In this document: in pieces, positions 63,863 through 64,000 of the stretch | Position numbering within the stretch: position 1 is the stretch's first letter | How the letters are laid out: the number at the start of each line of letters is the position of its first letter | Source of the DNA: Desemzia incerta | Lineage (GTDB): Bacteria; Bacillota; Bacilli; Lactobacillales; Carnobacteriaceae | Length of the DNA stretch: 64,000 bases | Direction of reading: 5' to 3' | NCBI RefSeq assembly: GCF_900115825.1 | Contig: NZ_FOXW01000005.1 | Location: forward strand, 1 to 64,000 | Program-made: the position numbers and the translations under genes | Notes under the pieces: model-generated | The model's input: the letters and a program-made list of their open reading frames with translations, nothing else | Told to the model about the DNA's origin: nothing | Databases searched by the model: none

Positions 63863-64000
63863 TTATTTAACGGCTATAAAAGCGAATGTATCCATGGATT
63901 GGATAGAGCCCCTTTGATGATAGGTTTTTAAGGTGTTCAATTCTGAAGCAAGCAATGTTTTGAATTTTCCCGGTACAGAGTGAAGAGAATCAATGATTTC
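63863..64000 (-). CDS. C-terminal end of an unidentified gene (runs off the window)
   Basis: An open frame on the minus strand enters from the right edge and ends at a TAA after about 45 codons. The visible part ends in MDTFAFIAVK. The ending might fit a SAM-dependent methyltransferase, but this is a weak guess. It converges on the hairpin at 63810. Confidence 0.5.
   Translation of the reverse strand, partial: EIIDSLHSVPGKFKTLLASELNTLKTYHQRGSIQSMDTFAFIAVK

Overview
The window is low-GC Gram-positive chromosome, most likely from the order Lactobacillales and probably Carnobacteriaceae (Carnobacterium-like). This is judged from gene content and style, not from a database. Pointers are strong AGGAGG-type ribosome sites, CIRCE/HrcA control of groESL, a Rex repressor, the cdaA-cdaR-glmM operon, separate mevalonate-pathway enzymes, class II GalT, and tRNA genes mostly lacking an encoded CCA. 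No transposase, prophage or CRISPR array was seen.

Layout. 1-6.3 kb: the tail of an rRNA operon (5S, tRNA-Asn, tRNA-Thr), a YtxH-like protein, tandem TPP riboswitches ahead of thiM-thiD-thiE, two further tRNA groups (one containing an isolated 5S gene) and two acetyltransferases, one resembling AAC(6'). 6.4-9.9 kb: the c-di-AMP/cell-wall operon cdaA-cdaR-glmM. 9.9-16.9 kb: single metabolic and membrane genes (reductase, old-yellow-enzyme, S9 peptidase, 2-hydroxyacid dehydrogenase, YugP-type peptidase, hemolysin III family). 17.2-19.2 kb: an Rgg-like peptide-sensing regulator, a divergent 36-residue hydrophobic peptide and a small membrane protein. 19.2-30.1 kb: stress and membrane proteins (two SDR-type proteins, YbjQ, YrhK, DUF4153, SRAP, MATE, LURP-one, PadR-DUF1129, a putative HExxH metalloprotease), a probable small RNA and a long palindrome. 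30.2-35.1 kb: the Leloir operon galK-galT-galM-galR. 35.1-39.3 kb: an epimerase, CsbD, and tsaB-rimI-rimI-tsaD. 39.5-46.9 kb: a BMP lipoprotein, an ABC-F ATPase, rex, a CPBP protease and groES-groEL. 46.9-52.6 kb: thiolase, mvaS and mvaA (upper mevalonate pathway), msrA, ywbE. 52.8-56.7 kb: sucrose genes scrR-scrA-scrB. 56.7-64 kb: GSP26-like protein, hsp20 under CIRCE, DUF1576 membrane protein, a second MATE, rsuA, a DUF616 protein, an SDR and the end of an unidentified gene.

Best candidate for an undescribed system: the 17.7-19.2 kb locus. A 12-bp sequence (TATATGACACAA) occurs upstream of both the divergent peptide gene and the small membrane-protein gene. It is in the same orientation relative to each, and 25 or 26 bases before a plausible -10 box. 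This fits a short-peptide quorum-sensing circuit in which the Rgg-like protein activates both genes. Other notable items are the two near-identical TPP aptamers each with its own terminator, a ~175-nt RNA with its own promoter and terminator at 26.9 kb, and a 41-nt stem-loop repeat abutting the 3' ends of two unrelated genes.
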